From Kangiellaceae bacterium (GTDB taxonomy: Bacteria; Pseudomonadota; Gammaproteobacteria; Enterobacterales; Kangiellaceae), in contig JAPHTP010000010.1 in assembly GCA_026196875.1 (NCBI GenBank), positions 1 to 64,000 on the forward strand: DNA of 64,000 nt, written 5' to 3'. Both the position numbers and the translations under genes were made by a program. Positions 8,744 to 18,346 of the stretch are shown in pieces. How positions within the stretch are numbered: position 1 is the stretch's first letter; each line of letters starts with the position of its first letter. Under the pieces are notes generated by a model. It saw only the letters and a program-made list of their open reading frames with translations, was not told the DNA's origin and did not search any database.

Positions 8744-8779
8744 TGATTAACTAAAAGCGACGATAGTCGTTGACTAAAA
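8738..8779 (+). repeat. 23-bp imperfect tandem duplication over the glk stop
   Basis: CGATAGTGATTAACTAAAA (8738-8756) recurs as CGATAGTCGTTGACTAAAA (8761-8779) with a 23-bp period, 16 of 19 bases identical. A partial third copy (AATAGTGATTTTAAC) lies at about 8851. The first copy contains the glk stop codon. The function is unknown. Confidence 0.5.
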
Positions 8780-8928
8780 TTAAAGTATCAGGCAAATTTC
8801 CAACGCGACTATTTAGCTCTAAATTACAAATAGATCTGAATTAAAACAACAATAGTGATTTTAACCAGCCGGAATCGATTTATCAGTTCCTGGTTCGATT
8901 TTATCCGGCAAATTATCAGGACGAGACA

Positions 8929-9957
8929 TTGCAAAAAGTCACAATCAATGTGGTGGCGAAGCACGCAGGAGTATCCAAAAAAACGGTCTCACGTGTTTTA
9001 AATAATGAACCGAATGTTAGTGATGCAACCAAACAGAAAGTTCGAGCCGTATTTGATGAACTAGGATACCGTCCAAGCCCTGTCGCTCGGGCGCTAGCAA
9101 CCAATCAATCATTACTTATTGGGTTAGTTTACGACAATCCGAATAAAAGTTACGTGTCCGAAATTCAAGAGGGGGCACTTAGTAGCTGTGATGATAAGGG
9201 GTATCACCTAATCATTCACCCGACTGACCATAATGGTGAGCACTTACTTTCTAATATAGACTCTTTGTTAATTGAGTCGAGACTTGATGGGCTTGTTTTA
9301 ACCCCGCCTTTTTCCGATATGCCGGATCTACTAAATTTACTAGACAGTAAAGAGACTCCTTATGTAAGAATTGGTGCGACTGAATTTTGTAATGTTGCTG
9401 AACAAAACCGGGTTCTAAGCGTGATCAGTAATGACCAACAGGCTGCATATCAGATGACGAAATACTTGATTTCTTTAGGCCATCATAGAATTGGTTTTGT
9501 TAAAGGGCACCCAGATCACCCCGTAAGTGAACAACGATATAGTGGATTTTTGACTGCATTAGAGGACGCTGGGATCACCGTCAGGCAGGACTATGTCCAG
9601 CAAGGATACTTTAACTTTTCCTCGGGGGAAGATTGTGGACGGCGGTTACTTTCTTTAGACCAGCGGCCAACGGCAATATTTGCAAGTAACGATTATATGG
9701 CTGCCGGGATTTTAAAAGTTGCAACCCAACGTAATGTTTCTGTGCCGCATGAACTTTCGGTTGCTGGGTTCGATAACGCTCCCATATCTGGGTATATCTG
9801 GCCTTCGTTGACTACTGTTAGGCAGCCAATCTTTTCTATGGCAGAATCGGCTTTAGACATTCTAATTGATCGGATCCAAAAGCGACCAGCACCGGAAAAG
9901 GCTATAGAGTTACCGAGCGAACTCATTACCCGTGAGTCGACCGCACCTTTGAGATAA
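8929..9957 (+). CDS. LacI-family regulator of the glucose/Entner-Doudoroff genes (inferred)
   Basis: The start is a TTG at 8929 with AGGACGAG upstream; no in-frame ATG lies between it and the DNA-binding domain. The LacI helix-turn-helix (VTINVVAKHAGVSKKTVSRV, residues 4-23) and hinge (PSPVARALATNQS) are followed by a sugar-binding sensor domain with IFASNDYMAAGILKVA and VAGFDNAPISGYIWPSLTTV. It sits between glk and edd, both preceded by the same TGACACCGGTGTCA-like palindrome. It is therefore the best candidate for the repressor of this block, although the LacI protein at 6139-7161 is the alternative. A stem-loop (8868-8909, arms GCCGGAATCGA and TATCCGGC) lies just upstream of the start. Confidence 0.88.
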   Translation: MQKVTINVVAKHAGVSKKTVSRVLNNEPNVSDATKQKVRAVFDELGYRPSPVARALATNQSLLIGLVYDNPNKSYVSEIQEGALSSCDDKGYHLIIHPTDHNGEHLLSNIDSLLIESRLDGLVLTPPFSDMPDLLNLLDSKETPYVRIGATEFCNVAEQNRVLSVISNDQQAAYQMTKYLISLGHHRIGFVKGHPDHPVSEQRYSGFLTALEDAGITVRQDYVQQGYFNFSSGEDCGRRLLSLDQRPTAIFASNDYMAAGILKVATQRNVSVPHELSVAGFDNAPISGYIWPSLTTVRQPIFSMAESALDILIDRIQKRPAPEKAIELPSELITRESTAPLR

Positions 9958-10014
9958 TTTTAATTATTTGTTGTTTATTACATACGAATGTAAGTCAATA
10001 TATCTTTTTAATGT

Positions 10015-10030
10015 TTGACACCGGTGTCAA
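10015..10030. promoter_or_regulatory. perfect LacI-type operator upstream of edd
   Basis: TTGACACCGGTGTCAA is a perfect 16-bp palindrome with a central CG, 70 bp before the edd ATG. Its first six bases also form a TTGACA -35 hexamer, but no strong -10 follows at 17-18 bp, so the exact promoter is unclear. The core differs by one base from the glk site. Confidence 0.6.
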
Positions 10031-10099
10031 TAAGTTGCAAGATTAGGCTGTAAAGAACTCGTTGTAGAAATAGAAAGAAGTGAAATATAGGTTTTTAAT

Positions 10100-11989
10100 A
10101 TGCAATCGCTAAATAGTGAAGTTGACCGTATTACTGAGCGTATCATCGCTCGTTCGGCAGACTTACGAGCGAGTTATCTGAAAAAGATAGACAAGGCAAC
10201 CCGAGAAGGGAGGGCTAGGTCTCGCTTAAGTTGCGGTAATTTAGCGCATGCGATGGCTACTTGTAGTGCCGGTGATAAACAATTAATGGCTGAAGAAAAA
10301 GTACCCAATCTTGCCATAGTGACGTCCTACAATGACATGTTGTCGGCCCATCACCCCTACGAAACTTATCCCAAGTTGATCAAAGCCGTTGCGGCTAGGT
10401 TTGGTGCAACTGCCCAAGTAGCAGGTGGCGTCCCGGCAATGTGCGATGGGGTAACCCAGGGCCAAGCAGGAATGGAGTTGTCATTGTTTAGTCGTGATCT
10501 AATCGCCATGGCTACAGCTGTGTCTCTTTCGCATAATGCGTTCGATGGAACATTGTGTCTTGGCGTTTGTGACAAGATTGTCCCTGGTTTATTGATTGGA
10601 GCATTAAGTTTTGGACACCTTCCAACCGTATTTTTACCCGCGGGGCCAATGACCACGGGGCAAGGAAATAGTGAGAAGGCTAAAGTTCGGCAGCTTTACG
10701 CTGAAGGAAAAGTCGGTAGAAAGGAACTGCTGGCGTCAGAAAGTACTTCCTACCACGGGGCAGGAACATGCACCTTTTATGGAACTGCAAATAGCAACCA
10801 AATGTTGATGGAGATAATGGGATTGCACTTACCCGGAAGTTCCTTTGTTCCGCCAAATACAGAACTAAGAGACCATTTAACTGCCAGTGCAACAGAAACT
10901 TTAATTAAACAATTGAACGGTAACAAAGAACCTATTTCATTAGCCGAAATAATCGATGAAAGGGCAATAGTTAATGGAATTGTTGGCTTAATGGCAACCG
11001 GCGGTTCAACTAATCACGCCATTCATTTAGTTGCAATTGCTAGAGCTGCAGGGGTATTCATCGATTGGCAAGATATGGCTGAACTCTCGTCCTCGGTACC
11101 TTTGCTATGTCGTATCTATCCTAATGGCGAGGCTGACATTAATCATTTCCATGCAGCCGGCGGTATGGGATATTTAATGCTTCAGTTGGCTCAGTCCGGA
11201 TATTTACATCAAAACGTCAACACTATCCTGGGGAAAGGATTAGAATATTATTTTGAAGAACCTGTTTTGGAAAACAACCGCTTCTCGGTCATTATGAAAA
11301 CGGGTTCGGGAACTGGCGTTTCGGAGCAGATGCCAGCGACTTTTGAAGAGAAACAATTGACGTGGAAAGGGATCTCAGATCGCAGTTTAGACGATTCCGT
11401 TTTACGTCCGGCTAGCGAGCCCTTTTCAAAAACAGGTGGGCTCAAACTCTTAACTGGAAATTTAGGTCGCGCAGTGATTAAAGTTTCCGCGGTAAAAGAA
11501 GAACACCAAATCATAGAGGCCCCGGCAGTTGTTTTTGACTCTCAAAATGAATTCCAGCAAAGTTTTGACAAAGGTGAATTAGAAAAAGATTTGGTGGCGG
11601 TTATCCGTTTCCAAGGCCCAAGAATGAATGGCATGCCTGAACTTCACAAGCTAACGCCTTTGCTTGGAGTTTTACAAGACAAAGGATTTAAAGTAGCTAT
11701 TGTTACCGATGGTAGAATGTCAGGCGCATCAGGAAAAGTTCCAGCAGCTATTCACCTGGTGCCAGAAGCAAGTGATGGAGGCTTAATTGCGAAAGTGAAA
11801 AATGGTGATTTGATTCGTGTTGATGCCAAACAGGGAACTGTTGAACTCCTCATTGCAACCACTGAGTTGGATAAGCGCGAGGCGAAGACGTTAGCGCTTA
11901 AAGAGAATACTTTTGGAACTGGAAGGGAAATATTTAAGGTTTTTCGCCAAAGTGTCACGGGTGCTGAACAGGGAGCATCTATACTTTGA
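10100..11989 (+). CDS. edd: 6-phosphogluconate dehydratase
   Basis: Edd converts 6-phosphogluconate to 2-keto-3-deoxy-6-phosphogluconate, the first committed Entner-Doudoroff step. The 629-residue protein belongs to the IlvD/Edd iron-sulfur dehydratases: [71 protein letters not shown] and a C-terminal [19 protein letters not shown]. The conserved cysteines in MCDG and CDK and in GTCTFYG are iron-sulfur ligands in this family. It is slightly longer than E. coli Edd (603). It is the first gene of an edd-zwf-pgl-eda-gap cluster (134 nt to zwf) behind a LacI-type operator. Confidence 0.97.
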   Translation: MQSLNSEVDRITERIIARSADLRASYLKKIDKATREGRARSRLSCGNLAHAMATCSAGDKQLMAEEKVPNLAIVTSYNDMLSAHHPYETYPKLIKAVAARFGATAQVAGGVPAMCDGVTQGQAGMELSLFSRDLIAMATAVSLSHNAFDGTLCLGVCDKIVPGLLIGALSFGHLPTVFLPAGPMTTGQGNSEKAKVRQLYAEGKVGRKELLASESTSYHGAGTCTFYGTANSNQMLMEIMGLHLPGSSFVPPNTELRDHLTASATETLIKQLNGNKEPISLAEIIDERAIVNGIVGLMATGGSTNHAIHLVAIARAAGVFIDWQDMAELSSSVPLLCRIYPNGEADINHFHAAGGMGYLMLQLAQSGYLHQNVNTILGKGLEYYFEEPVLENNRFSVIMKTGSGTGVSEQMPATFEEKQLTWKGISDRSLDDSVLRPASEPFSKTGGLKLLTGNLGRAVIKVSAVKEEHQIIEAPAVVFDSQNEFQQSFDKGELEKDLVAVIRFQGPRMNGMPELHKLTPLLGVLQDKGFKVAIVTDGRMSGASGKVPAAIHLVPEASDGGLIAKVKNGDLIRVDAKQGTVELLIATTELDKREAKTLALKENTFGTGREIFKVFRQSVTGAEQGASIL

Positions 11990-12123
11990 TAATCTGGAAA
12001 GACAATGATTATCCGGAAAGGTTAAGGTAATTCAGTAAGGTTATGACAACGTAGAAAGCTATAATTTTGTCTTTGGTTAATTTACAAGTGTTATTTAATT
12101 GGAAATAAGCGAAAAAACTCTCA

Positions 12124-13590
12124 ATGAAACAAAATTTTGACTTAGTAATATTTGGCGGTACCGGTGATTTATCAATGCGTAAATTGCTGCCTGCGATGTA
12201 TCAAGCGTACTCGGTTGGAGAAATCTCTCCCCTGTCGCGTATTTTAGTCTGTACTCGAAAACCCCAAGAAGTAGAGACCCTTACCGCGAAAGTTGAAACT
12301 ACCTTAAGACAATTTGTTCCTGAAAGTCAGCTTGATGGTGAAAAACAAAATTTGTTCCTAGGTCTAATTCAGCCTGTGCTACTCGATCTAATTAATTTGG
12401 AAAACGGTTGGGGAGAGTTTGCTGGATTATTTGCAGGGCGAGAAGACACTGTAAGACTATTCTATCTTGCGGTAGCGCCGTCTATTTATGGAAGTTGCTG
12501 TAAGAATCTCTCGTTGAAGAATCTTATTACTCCTACTTCACGGATCGTAGTGGAAAAGCCGTTGGGGTATGACTATGAGACAGCAGAAGAAATTAACGAA
12601 ACGATGGCAAAGTATTTTCAAGAGGAACAGATTTTTCGTATCGATCACTATTTAGGTAAAGATACGGTTCAAAATTTGCTGGCTTTGAGATTCAGTAATT
12701 TTTTGTTTGAGAATATTTGGGATGCAAAGTCTATCGATCATATTCAGATTAGTATTACTGAACAAGTAGGCCTCGAAGGTCGAGCCGGGTTTTATAATGA
12801 AGCTGGCGCCATGCGGGATATGGTGCAAAACCACTTATTACAGTTGCTTTGTTTAATTGCGATGGAAAGCCCCAATAAACTACTCGCGGAAGAAGTCAGG
12901 CTAGAAAAAATAAAAGTGTTAAAAGCTCTCAAAACTATTAAAGACAATGAAGTAAACAAAAGCGTCGTGAGTGGTCAATATGCTACCGGTCAGGTAAATG
13001 GCGAGCAAGTAGATAGTTATCTAGAAGAACTAGGCGAGCAAAGCCAAACAGAAACGTATGTGGCAATAAAAGCTTACATCGAGAATTGGCGCTGGGCTGG
13101 CGTTCCCTTCTATTTAAGGACGGGGAAAAGACTTAAAAAACGAAGCGCAGAGATTATTATTCAGTTTAAAAATGTTACTCATAATGTCTATTCTGAATTG
13201 GGACATAATTTACAGCCTAATCGATTAATAATTCAACTTCAGCCTGAAGAGAAAATACAGTTGATGCTCATGGCCAAAGCGTTAGGAAGTGAAAATACCC
13301 AATTAAAGACAATTTCTCTTGATTTAGATTTGCAGTCCCATAACTCGGGGAACCGGCCAACTGCATATCAGAGGTTATTATTAGATGCGATTGACGGAAA
13401 TTCGACTTTATTTATTCATAGAGACGAAGTACGCGCAGCCTGGAAATGGATTGATCCTATTATTGAAAGCTGGAAACAGAATCGTAAATCCCCTGAGCTG
13501 TACGATGCTGGAACTTGGGGCCCATCCAAGGCTGATAAATTGTTTGATAAGCAGGATTATTGTTGGGTTAATCTTAGTGAACTTTCGTAA
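12124..13590 (+). CDS. zwf: glucose-6-phosphate 1-dehydrogenase
   Basis: The 488-residue enzyme oxidises glucose-6-phosphate to 6-phosphogluconolactone, making NAD(P)H. The Rossmann nucleotide motif FGGTGDLSMRKL is at residues 10-21. The active-site signature RIDHYLGKD lies at about residues 172-180, with the catalytic histidine in DHYLGK. PFYLRTGKRL, typical of the C-terminal substrate domain, is also present. Length is normal. In this cluster it feeds Pgl and Edd rather than a 6-phosphogluconate dehydrogenase, which is absent from the window. Confidence 0.97.
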   Translation: MKQNFDLVIFGGTGDLSMRKLLPAMYQAYSVGEISPLSRILVCTRKPQEVETLTAKVETTLRQFVPESQLDGEKQNLFLGLIQPVLLDLINLENGWGEFAGLFAGREDTVRLFYLAVAPSIYGSCCKNLSLKNLITPTSRIVVEKPLGYDYETAEEINETMAKYFQEEQIFRIDHYLGKDTVQNLLALRFSNFLFENIWDAKSIDHIQISITEQVGLEGRAGFYNEAGAMRDMVQNHLLQLLCLIAMESPNKLLAEEVRLEKIKVLKALKTIKDNEVNKSVVSGQYATGQVNGEQVDSYLEELGEQSQTETYVAIKAYIENWRWAGVPFYLRTGKRLKKRSAEIIIQFKNVTHNVYSELGHNLQPNRLIIQLQPEEKIQLMLMAKALGSENTQLKTISLDLDLQSHNSGNRPTAYQRLLLDAIDGNSTLFIHRDEVRAAWKWIDPIIESWKQNRKSPELYDAGTWGPSKADKLFDKQDYCWVNLSELS

Positions 13591-13637
13591 ATCGAAAGAA
13601 CTAGAATTTAGTATTTAGAACAAAGTAAATAAAAAGT

Positions 13638-14351
13638 ATGACCATAAAAAATTTCCTATACAGCACTCGCGAAGAGTTATTCCAAAAAGCAGCCAATCAA
13701 TGCGCCTCACAAATAACTAGAGGGATTGAAAAGCAAGGTAGGGCAAGCATTGCAGTTCCTGGCGGAAGTACGCCGGCCCCTGTATTTGAGCTTCTTTCTA
13801 GGATGTCTCTTGATTGGCACAACGTGTTAATTGCACCAACAGACGAAAGGTGGGTTGATATTAACGAGCCAACATCCAATCAAAAGCTGCTCCAGGATAC
13901 TTTGCTTGTGAATCAAGCCAAAGACGCGCGATTAATGGCTATGAAAAATAGTGCGGCAACAGCTACCCTAGGACAAAAAGAGTCAGAACAAAGTATCAAT
14001 GAATTAGAGCGACCTTTTGACATAGTGATGATTGGTATGGGAAATGATGGTCATTTCGCTTCCTTGTTTCCAGGCTCATCTCCATTTGAGCAGGCTATGG
14101 ATTTAGATAATTCGAAAAGTTGTATTGCAATTGATGCCACCGGTTGTCCTGTAGCTGGGGATAATACTGAGCGAATGAGTTTAACACTTTCAGCAATTTT
14201 AGACGCCAAGCTAGTCATGGTTTTAATCACCGGTAACGACAAGCTGGAAGTACTTCGTCTTGCTGAAAAAGAGAATAATCCGTCCGACAAACCTATCGCT
14301 GCATTGTTAAATCAAAATGAAACGCCAGTTGAAGTTTATTGGGCGGAATAA
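13638..14351 (+). CDS. pgl: 6-phosphogluconolactonase
   Basis: The 237-residue DevB/SOL-type lactonase hydrolyses 6-phosphogluconolactone. Visible family motifs are VPGGSTPAPVFELL (about residues 40-53), APTDERWVDINEPTSN and GMGNDGHFASLFPG, the last containing the conserved His-containing active-site loop. Length is typical. It lies 47 nt after zwf and 25 nt before eda, so it is probably co-transcribed with them. Confidence 0.95.
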   Translation: MTIKNFLYSTREELFQKAANQCASQITRGIEKQGRASIAVPGGSTPAPVFELLSRMSLDWHNVLIAPTDERWVDINEPTSNQKLLQDTLLVNQAKDARLMAMKNSAATATLGQKESEQSINELERPFDIVMIGMGNDGHFASLFPGSSPFEQAMDLDNSKSCIAIDATGCPVAGDNTERMSLTLSAILDAKLVMVLITGNDKLEVLRLAEKENNPSDKPIAALLNQNETPVEVYWAE

Positions 14352-14376
14352 TAAGAGTTTTAGTTAGAGTGAAATC

Positions 14377-15006
14377 ATGAAAGATATTAAACAGATATTA
14401 AGTAGCGGCCCCGTAGTTCCTGTCATCGTTGTTGACGATCTCGAGGATGCGTTGCCGCTGGCTTCTGCTCTAGTGGATGGTGGATTAAAAGTGCTCGAAA
14501 TCACTTTACGTACTCCTGTTGCTATCGATGCCGTAACGCTTATTAAGCAGAACATAAAAGAAGCAATAGTCGGTACGGGAACTGTGACTGACTTGAACAC
14601 GCTTAAACAGTCTATTGATGCCGGAGCAGATTTTATGGTTAGTCCAGGCGTAACTAATAACTTATTGAGAGCGGCTGTCGCTGAAGGAGTAACTTTACTA
14701 CCAGGTGCATCTACTCCAAGTGAAGCAATGCAATTACTAGAAGAAGGGTATACTTGTCAAAAATTCTTTCCGGCTGAAGCGTCAGGCGGGATTAAAATGC
14801 TAAAGGCATTAGCGGGGCCGTTGCCACAGATTACTTTTTGCCCAACCGGTGGTATTAACTTAAACAACGCTCCTGAGTATTTGGCGCTAAGTAATGTAGC
14901 TTGCGTTGGTGGAACATGGATGTTGGATAAAAGTTTAATTAAGCAAAAAGATTGGCATGCAATTACTGAGCTTGCTAGATCTGCTACACAGTTAAGGAAG
15001 CTTTGA
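14377..15006 (+). CDS. eda: KHG/KDPG aldolase
   Basis: Eda cleaves 2-keto-3-deoxy-6-phosphogluconate to pyruvate and glyceraldehyde-3-phosphate. The 209-residue protein shows the class I aldolase residues: E41 in LEITLRTP (catalytic glutamate and phosphate-binding arginine), GTGTVTD at 67-72, and the Schiff-base lysine K129 in [19 protein letters not shown]-like stretch precedes the ATG. It completes the Entner-Doudoroff route begun by edd in the same cluster. Confidence 0.97.
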   Translation: MKDIKQILSSGPVVPVIVVDDLEDALPLASALVDGGLKVLEITLRTPVAIDAVTLIKQNIKEAIVGTGTVTDLNTLKQSIDAGADFMVSPGVTNNLLRAAVAEGVTLLPGASTPSEAMQLLEEGYTCQKFFPAEASGGIKMLKALAGPLPQITFCPTGGINLNNAPEYLALSNVACVGGTWMLDKSLIKQKDWHAITELARSATQLRKL

Positions 15007-15076
15007 AAATTCAATATCTATAAGAATCAGGCAAACAAACCAAACAGGTACTCATTTTATGAGTTGGGAGAAACAA

Positions 15077-16153
15077 ATGATAAGAGTTGCAATTAACGGC
15101 TATGGCCGAATTGGAAGAAACGTACTTCGAGCACTTTATGAATCTAATAAGCGAGAAAAAATTCAAATCGTTGCAATTAACGACTTGGGTAGTTTTGAAA
15201 CCAATGTTCACTTAACGAAATATGATTCCATTCATGGCAGATTTAATGCTGAGGTTGGAGTAGAAGACGGGGACATGTTAGTTAATGGCGATCGCATTAA
15301 AGTATTCAATGAAACTGAGCCTACGAAGCTACCATGGGGTGCTTTGCAAGTCGATGTAGTTTACGAATGTACCGGAGTGTTCCGCACTAGAGAAACGGCA
15401 AACAAACACATTGAAGCAGGAGCGACGAAAGTTATTATCTCGGCGCCGGGTTCTGATGTTGATGCGACTGTTGTTTACGGCGTCAACCATAAGGTGTTAA
15501 CCGCAGAAAGCCAAATTATTTCCAACGCTTCCTGCACAACAAATTGCCTCGCGCCTATTGCTAAAGTTCTTAATGACTCAATCGGCATTGAAAAGGGCGT
15601 AATGACAACGGTACATGCTTATACCAATGATCAAAATCTGATCGACATGGCGCATAAAGATATTTACAGAGCTCGCTCGGCTACATCGTCAATGATCCCA
15701 ACTAAAACTGGTGCAGCGCAGGCTGTAGGATTGGTTCTACCAGAATTGGACGGAAAGCTGGATGGTTTAGCTGTAAGAGTTCCAACTGCAAACGTTTCAC
15801 TTGTAGATTTTAATTTTATTGCCAAAAATGATACCGGTGTCAGCCAGGTGAATGAGTTGATCAAGCAAGCTGCGTCTGCCGACTTAGCCGGGGTGCTGCA
15901 TTACAATGATGAGCCATTAGTCTCCATCGATTTTAATCATCATCCAGCATCTTCATGTTTTGACGCTAGCCAAACCAAAGTTAATGGTCGGCTAGTCAAA
16001 GTGATGGCGTGGTATGACAACGAATGGGGTTTTTCGAATCGCATGTTGGATACCACATTAGCTTTAATGGCTGCGAGCCAGGCCAACAACATTAATGAGT
16101 GGGATTTCTCAAACGTTAAACAAGCCGATACTCGCTTAGAAGAGGCCGTTTAA
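15077..16153 (+). CDS. gap: glyceraldehyde-3-phosphate dehydrogenase
   Basis: I chose the ATG at 15077 (358 aa), 6 nt after GGGAG; an in-frame ATG at 15059 has no ribosome site and adds six residues not typical of the family. The protein begins with the Rossmann motif [11 protein letters not shown]. The catalytic cysteine C153 is in [12 protein letters not shown] and the catalytic histidine H180 in [11 protein letters not shown]. Length and motifs fit type I Gap. It oxidises the glyceraldehyde-3-phosphate made by Eda. A copy of the LacI-type palindrome with one mismatch lies inside the gene at 15829-15842. Confidence 0.96.
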   Translation: MIRVAINGYGRIGRNVLRALYESNKREKIQIVAINDLGSFETNVHLTKYDSIHGRFNAEVGVEDGDMLVNGDRIKVFNETEPTKLPWGALQVDVVYECTGVFRTRETANKHIEAGATKVIISAPGSDVDATVVYGVNHKVLTAESQIISNASCTTNCLAPIAKVLNDSIGIEKGVMTTVHAYTNDQNLIDMAHKDIYRARSATSSMIPTKTGAAQAVGLVLPELDGKLDGLAVRVPTANVSLVDFNFIAKNDTGVSQVNELIKQAASADLAGVLHYNDEPLVSIDFNHHPASSCFDASQTKVNGRLVKVMAWYDNEWGFSNRMLDTTLALMAASQANNINEWDFSNVKQADTRLEEAV

Positions 16154-16281
16154 CATCAATAAAAAAGGAGCTTTTTAGACTAAATCTGTAGATCAAATTT
16201 ATTCGCAGGACTTATGGTGCTTCGATATCCGTGTCCGAATGAATTTGAAGCCACAAAGAGATCTTTGATTATAAGATTTCT

Positions 16282-16446
16282 GTAACAGGCACTTGCGTGG
16301 AGCACTTGAGGCTGTTGTCGTCAGCCTCGGGGCCACTTGTGTTTAAAGCTGGAACTACTGGGTATAGAGTTCAAGCTTAATAATAAATACTGGTGGTCAG
16401 TTGCTAAGCCTTCTAGCGCCGTCTGGTGACGGCGCTAGCTTTTTAT
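16282..16446 (+). ncRNA. candidate structured small RNA after gap
   Basis: A promoter-like TTGAAG (16245-16250) and TTATAA/TATAAG (16269-16275), spaced 18-19 bp, precede about 165 nt with clear structure. GAGGCTG (16308-16314) pairs perfectly with CAGCCTC (16322-16328), flanked by GTGG/CCAC, and the segment ends in an 11-bp terminator. There is no coding potential beyond a 23-codon ATG frame (16214-16285) that has AGGA only 3 nt upstream. It could also be a processed 3' UTR of the gap operon. I recognise no known RNA family. Confidence 0.4.
16413..16446 (+). terminator. Rho-independent terminator
   Basis: CTAGCGCCGTC (16413-16423), a TGGT loop and GACGGCGCTAG (16428-16438) form a perfect 11-bp stem followed by CTTTTTAT. 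It is the strongest terminator in the window. It lies about 260 nt after the gap stop, which is unusually far for a simple operon end. Confidence 0.9.
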
Positions 16447-16585
16447 CTTATCATAGCCGTAATTCTTAACAGCGCTTCAACTCATTTGACTTCGAAAAAA
16501 TGAGAGTACTTGACGCTAAATCGCTAGAAATTATTGTTGCTAGAAATAACCGTCGCTGTGAAACCATAGTTATTGGAAATGATAA

Positions 16586-17512
16586 GTGGAAGATCCTCAT
16601 GAAATTCAAATTCAACAAATACTTTCTGATTTGCATTGGCTGCATCACTCTGCGCCAATTATGGAAAGTTCTATAACTAGTTTTGAGTCGAATTGGAATG
16701 ATGGCTGGTTAAATTCAAAGCAGATAGAATCAAAGCTCTTTGAGCACTTTCAAAATAAGAATATGAAAATGCTTGGGACCTATTTCGAGGCCTTGTGGGA
16801 TTTTTACCTCTCTTACTCACCCTACACAAATTTAATTGTTAAAAATTTGCAAGTGATCCAAGATAAACAGACTCTTGGAGAATTTGATTTTATTTACGAA
16901 AATATTCGGCGAAAGAGCTTTCGACATCTGGAAGTCGCAGTGAAATATTATTTAGGCGTACCGGAAATAGACCGCAATACCGACGCTGATTTTTCCTCAA
17001 CTGACTGCTGGGTAGGCCCTAACATCAACGACCGTTTGGATTTGAAGTTAGACAAACTGATTAACTTTCAGTCGCAGCTATCCAAGTCCCGTCGCGGAAA
17101 GGAACTTTTATCTGAACAAGGTATTGAAGAACTTAACTCCGAAATTTGCTTGCTCGGCTATTTGTTTTATCCACTAGACGAATCAATGAAACCGCCAGAG
17201 AATTCCAATAACGAACATAATCGAGGGTATTGGACATCGGCCGATAATTTAGACTCTTTGATATCGAGAGAAGTATTTTGGCAAGTTATCGAAAAGCCTT
17301 TTTGGTTATCCCCTCTGAAAGTTGAGGTCGAAACCGATGAATGTTTGAGAAGTGAGCTAACGGTTAAGCGAGTACATGAGATTATTCAAGGGGCTAATCG
17401 GCCCGTTTTAATTGGAAGCTTTATTCCAAAACAAGCAGTTTATCAGCGAAAAGACCTATACTTTATTGTGCCTGAAACTTGGCGACAAAGTGCAATAGAT
17501 AAAATGAGTTAG
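16586..17512 (+). CDS. DUF1853 family protein
   Basis: The 308-residue protein begins at GTG 16586 with GGAAA about 7 nt upstream. It shows the DUF1853 layout: an N-terminal DLHWLHHSAPI, LGTYFEALWDFYLS, TLGEFDFIY and a conserved HLEVAVKYYLG segment, then VGPNINDRLDLKLDKLINFQ and a C-terminal hydrophobic segment. The EFD(F)IY...HLEVAVKYYL pattern recalls nuclease-like PD-(D/E)xK cores, but that is only a suggestion. The function is unknown. No signal peptide is visible, so it is cytoplasmic. It lies 29 nt upstream of the SDR gene on the same strand. Confidence 0.82.
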   Translation: MEDPHEIQIQQILSDLHWLHHSAPIMESSITSFESNWNDGWLNSKQIESKLFEHFQNKNMKMLGTYFEALWDFYLSYSPYTNLIVKNLQVIQDKQTLGEFDFIYENIRRKSFRHLEVAVKYYLGVPEIDRNTDADFSSTDCWVGPNINDRLDLKLDKLINFQSQLSKSRRGKELLSEQGIEELNSEICLLGYLFYPLDESMKPPENSNNEHNRGYWTSADNLDSLISREVFWQVIEKPFWLSPLKVEVETDECLRSELTVKRVHEIIQGANRPVLIGSFIPKQAVYQRKDLYFIVPETWRQSAIDKMS

Positions 17513-17541
17513 GTTTTAGGAAAATACTATAGGTAAGAACA

Positions 17542-18276
17542 ATGCATAATAAGGTTGTGATCGTAACTGGCGGTGGAAGAGGGATAGGGGCCGCGACTTG
17601 TTTATTGTTAGCTAAGCACGGCTATAAAGTTTGCGTTAATTATATTGCAAACAAAGAAAGTGCTAACAAGTTAGTAGCACAAATAGAAAATGAAGGTGGA
17701 GTAGCTATTGCTGTTCAAGCGGATATATCTAACGAAGTTGACGTTATAGAGCTGTTTGATATTGCGGAAAAAGAGCTGGGAAGCATCACTCATTTAGTAA
17801 ATAATGCGGGAATTTTATTTAAACAGTCGGCGTTAGTGGATATCGAACCTGAGCGATTCGAGAAAATCATGAAGATTAATGTCACAGGTTGTTTTCTATG
17901 TTGTCGTGAAGCGGTTAAGAGAATGAAAAGTGGGGGGGCAATTGTTAACGTTTCTTCTTTGGCTGCTAAAAGTGGATCGCCTTTCGAATATGTTGACTAT
18001 GCCGCTTCAAAAGGTGCTATGGATACATTAACAAAAGGATTGTCTGCTGAAGTTGCTGCACAGGGCATTCGCGTCAATGGTGTTCGTCCTGGGTTTATTT
18101 ATACTGAAATGCATGCTGATGGTGGAGAGCCAGATAGGGTTGAACGATTGAGTTCTCAGATCCCAATGCAAAGAGGAGGGCAGCCGGAAGAAGTCGCTGA
18201 GGCTATTGCCTGGCTTTTATCAGATAAGGCTTCTTATGCTACGGGAACATTTATCGATTTGGCCGGCGGGAAGTAA
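17542..18276 (+). CDS. short-chain dehydrogenase/reductase (SDR)
   Basis: The 244-residue classical SDR has TGGGRGIG (residues 9-16, NAD(P) binding), NNAG (87-90) and the catalytic serine in VNVSSL (138/139) with Y153 and K157 in VDYAASK. Length is normal for the glucose-1-dehydrogenase/FabG-like group. The cofactor and substrate cannot be deduced. It follows the DUF1853 gene closely and is followed by an AcpH-like gene 70 nt on, so all three may share a transcript. Confidence 0.92.
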   Translation: MHNKVVIVTGGGRGIGAATCLLLAKHGYKVCVNYIANKESANKLVAQIENEGGVAIAVQADISNEVDVIELFDIAEKELGSITHLVNNAGILFKQSALVDIEPERFEKIMKINVTGCFLCCREAVKRMKSGGAIVNVSSLAAKSGSPFEYVDYAASKGAMDTLTKGLSAEVAAQGIRVNGVRPGFIYTEMHADGGEPDRVERLSSQIPMQRGGQPEEVAEAIAWLLSDKASYATGTFIDLAGGK

Positions 18277-18346
18277 TCAGTTGGCCAAGTTCGAACACGC
18301 GTTGAGTTATGAGAACTTTGTTTAACTACATAAGTTAATTAGAAAG

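Noticed and set aside
8868-8909. GCCGGAATCGA ... TATCCGGC stem-loop as a terminator before the LacI gene
   Set aside because: No U-tract and an internal mismatch; noted under the gene as possible regulatory structure only.
11988-12013. GATAATC/GATTATC inverted repeat after edd
   Set aside because: Seven-base AT-rich stem including the edd stop; too weak to call an operon end, and downstream genes appear to be in the same pathway operon.
13815-13836. TTGGCAC followed by TTGC inside pgl, resembling a sigma-54 promoter
   Set aside because: GG to GC spacing is about 17, not 12, and it lies inside a coding region.
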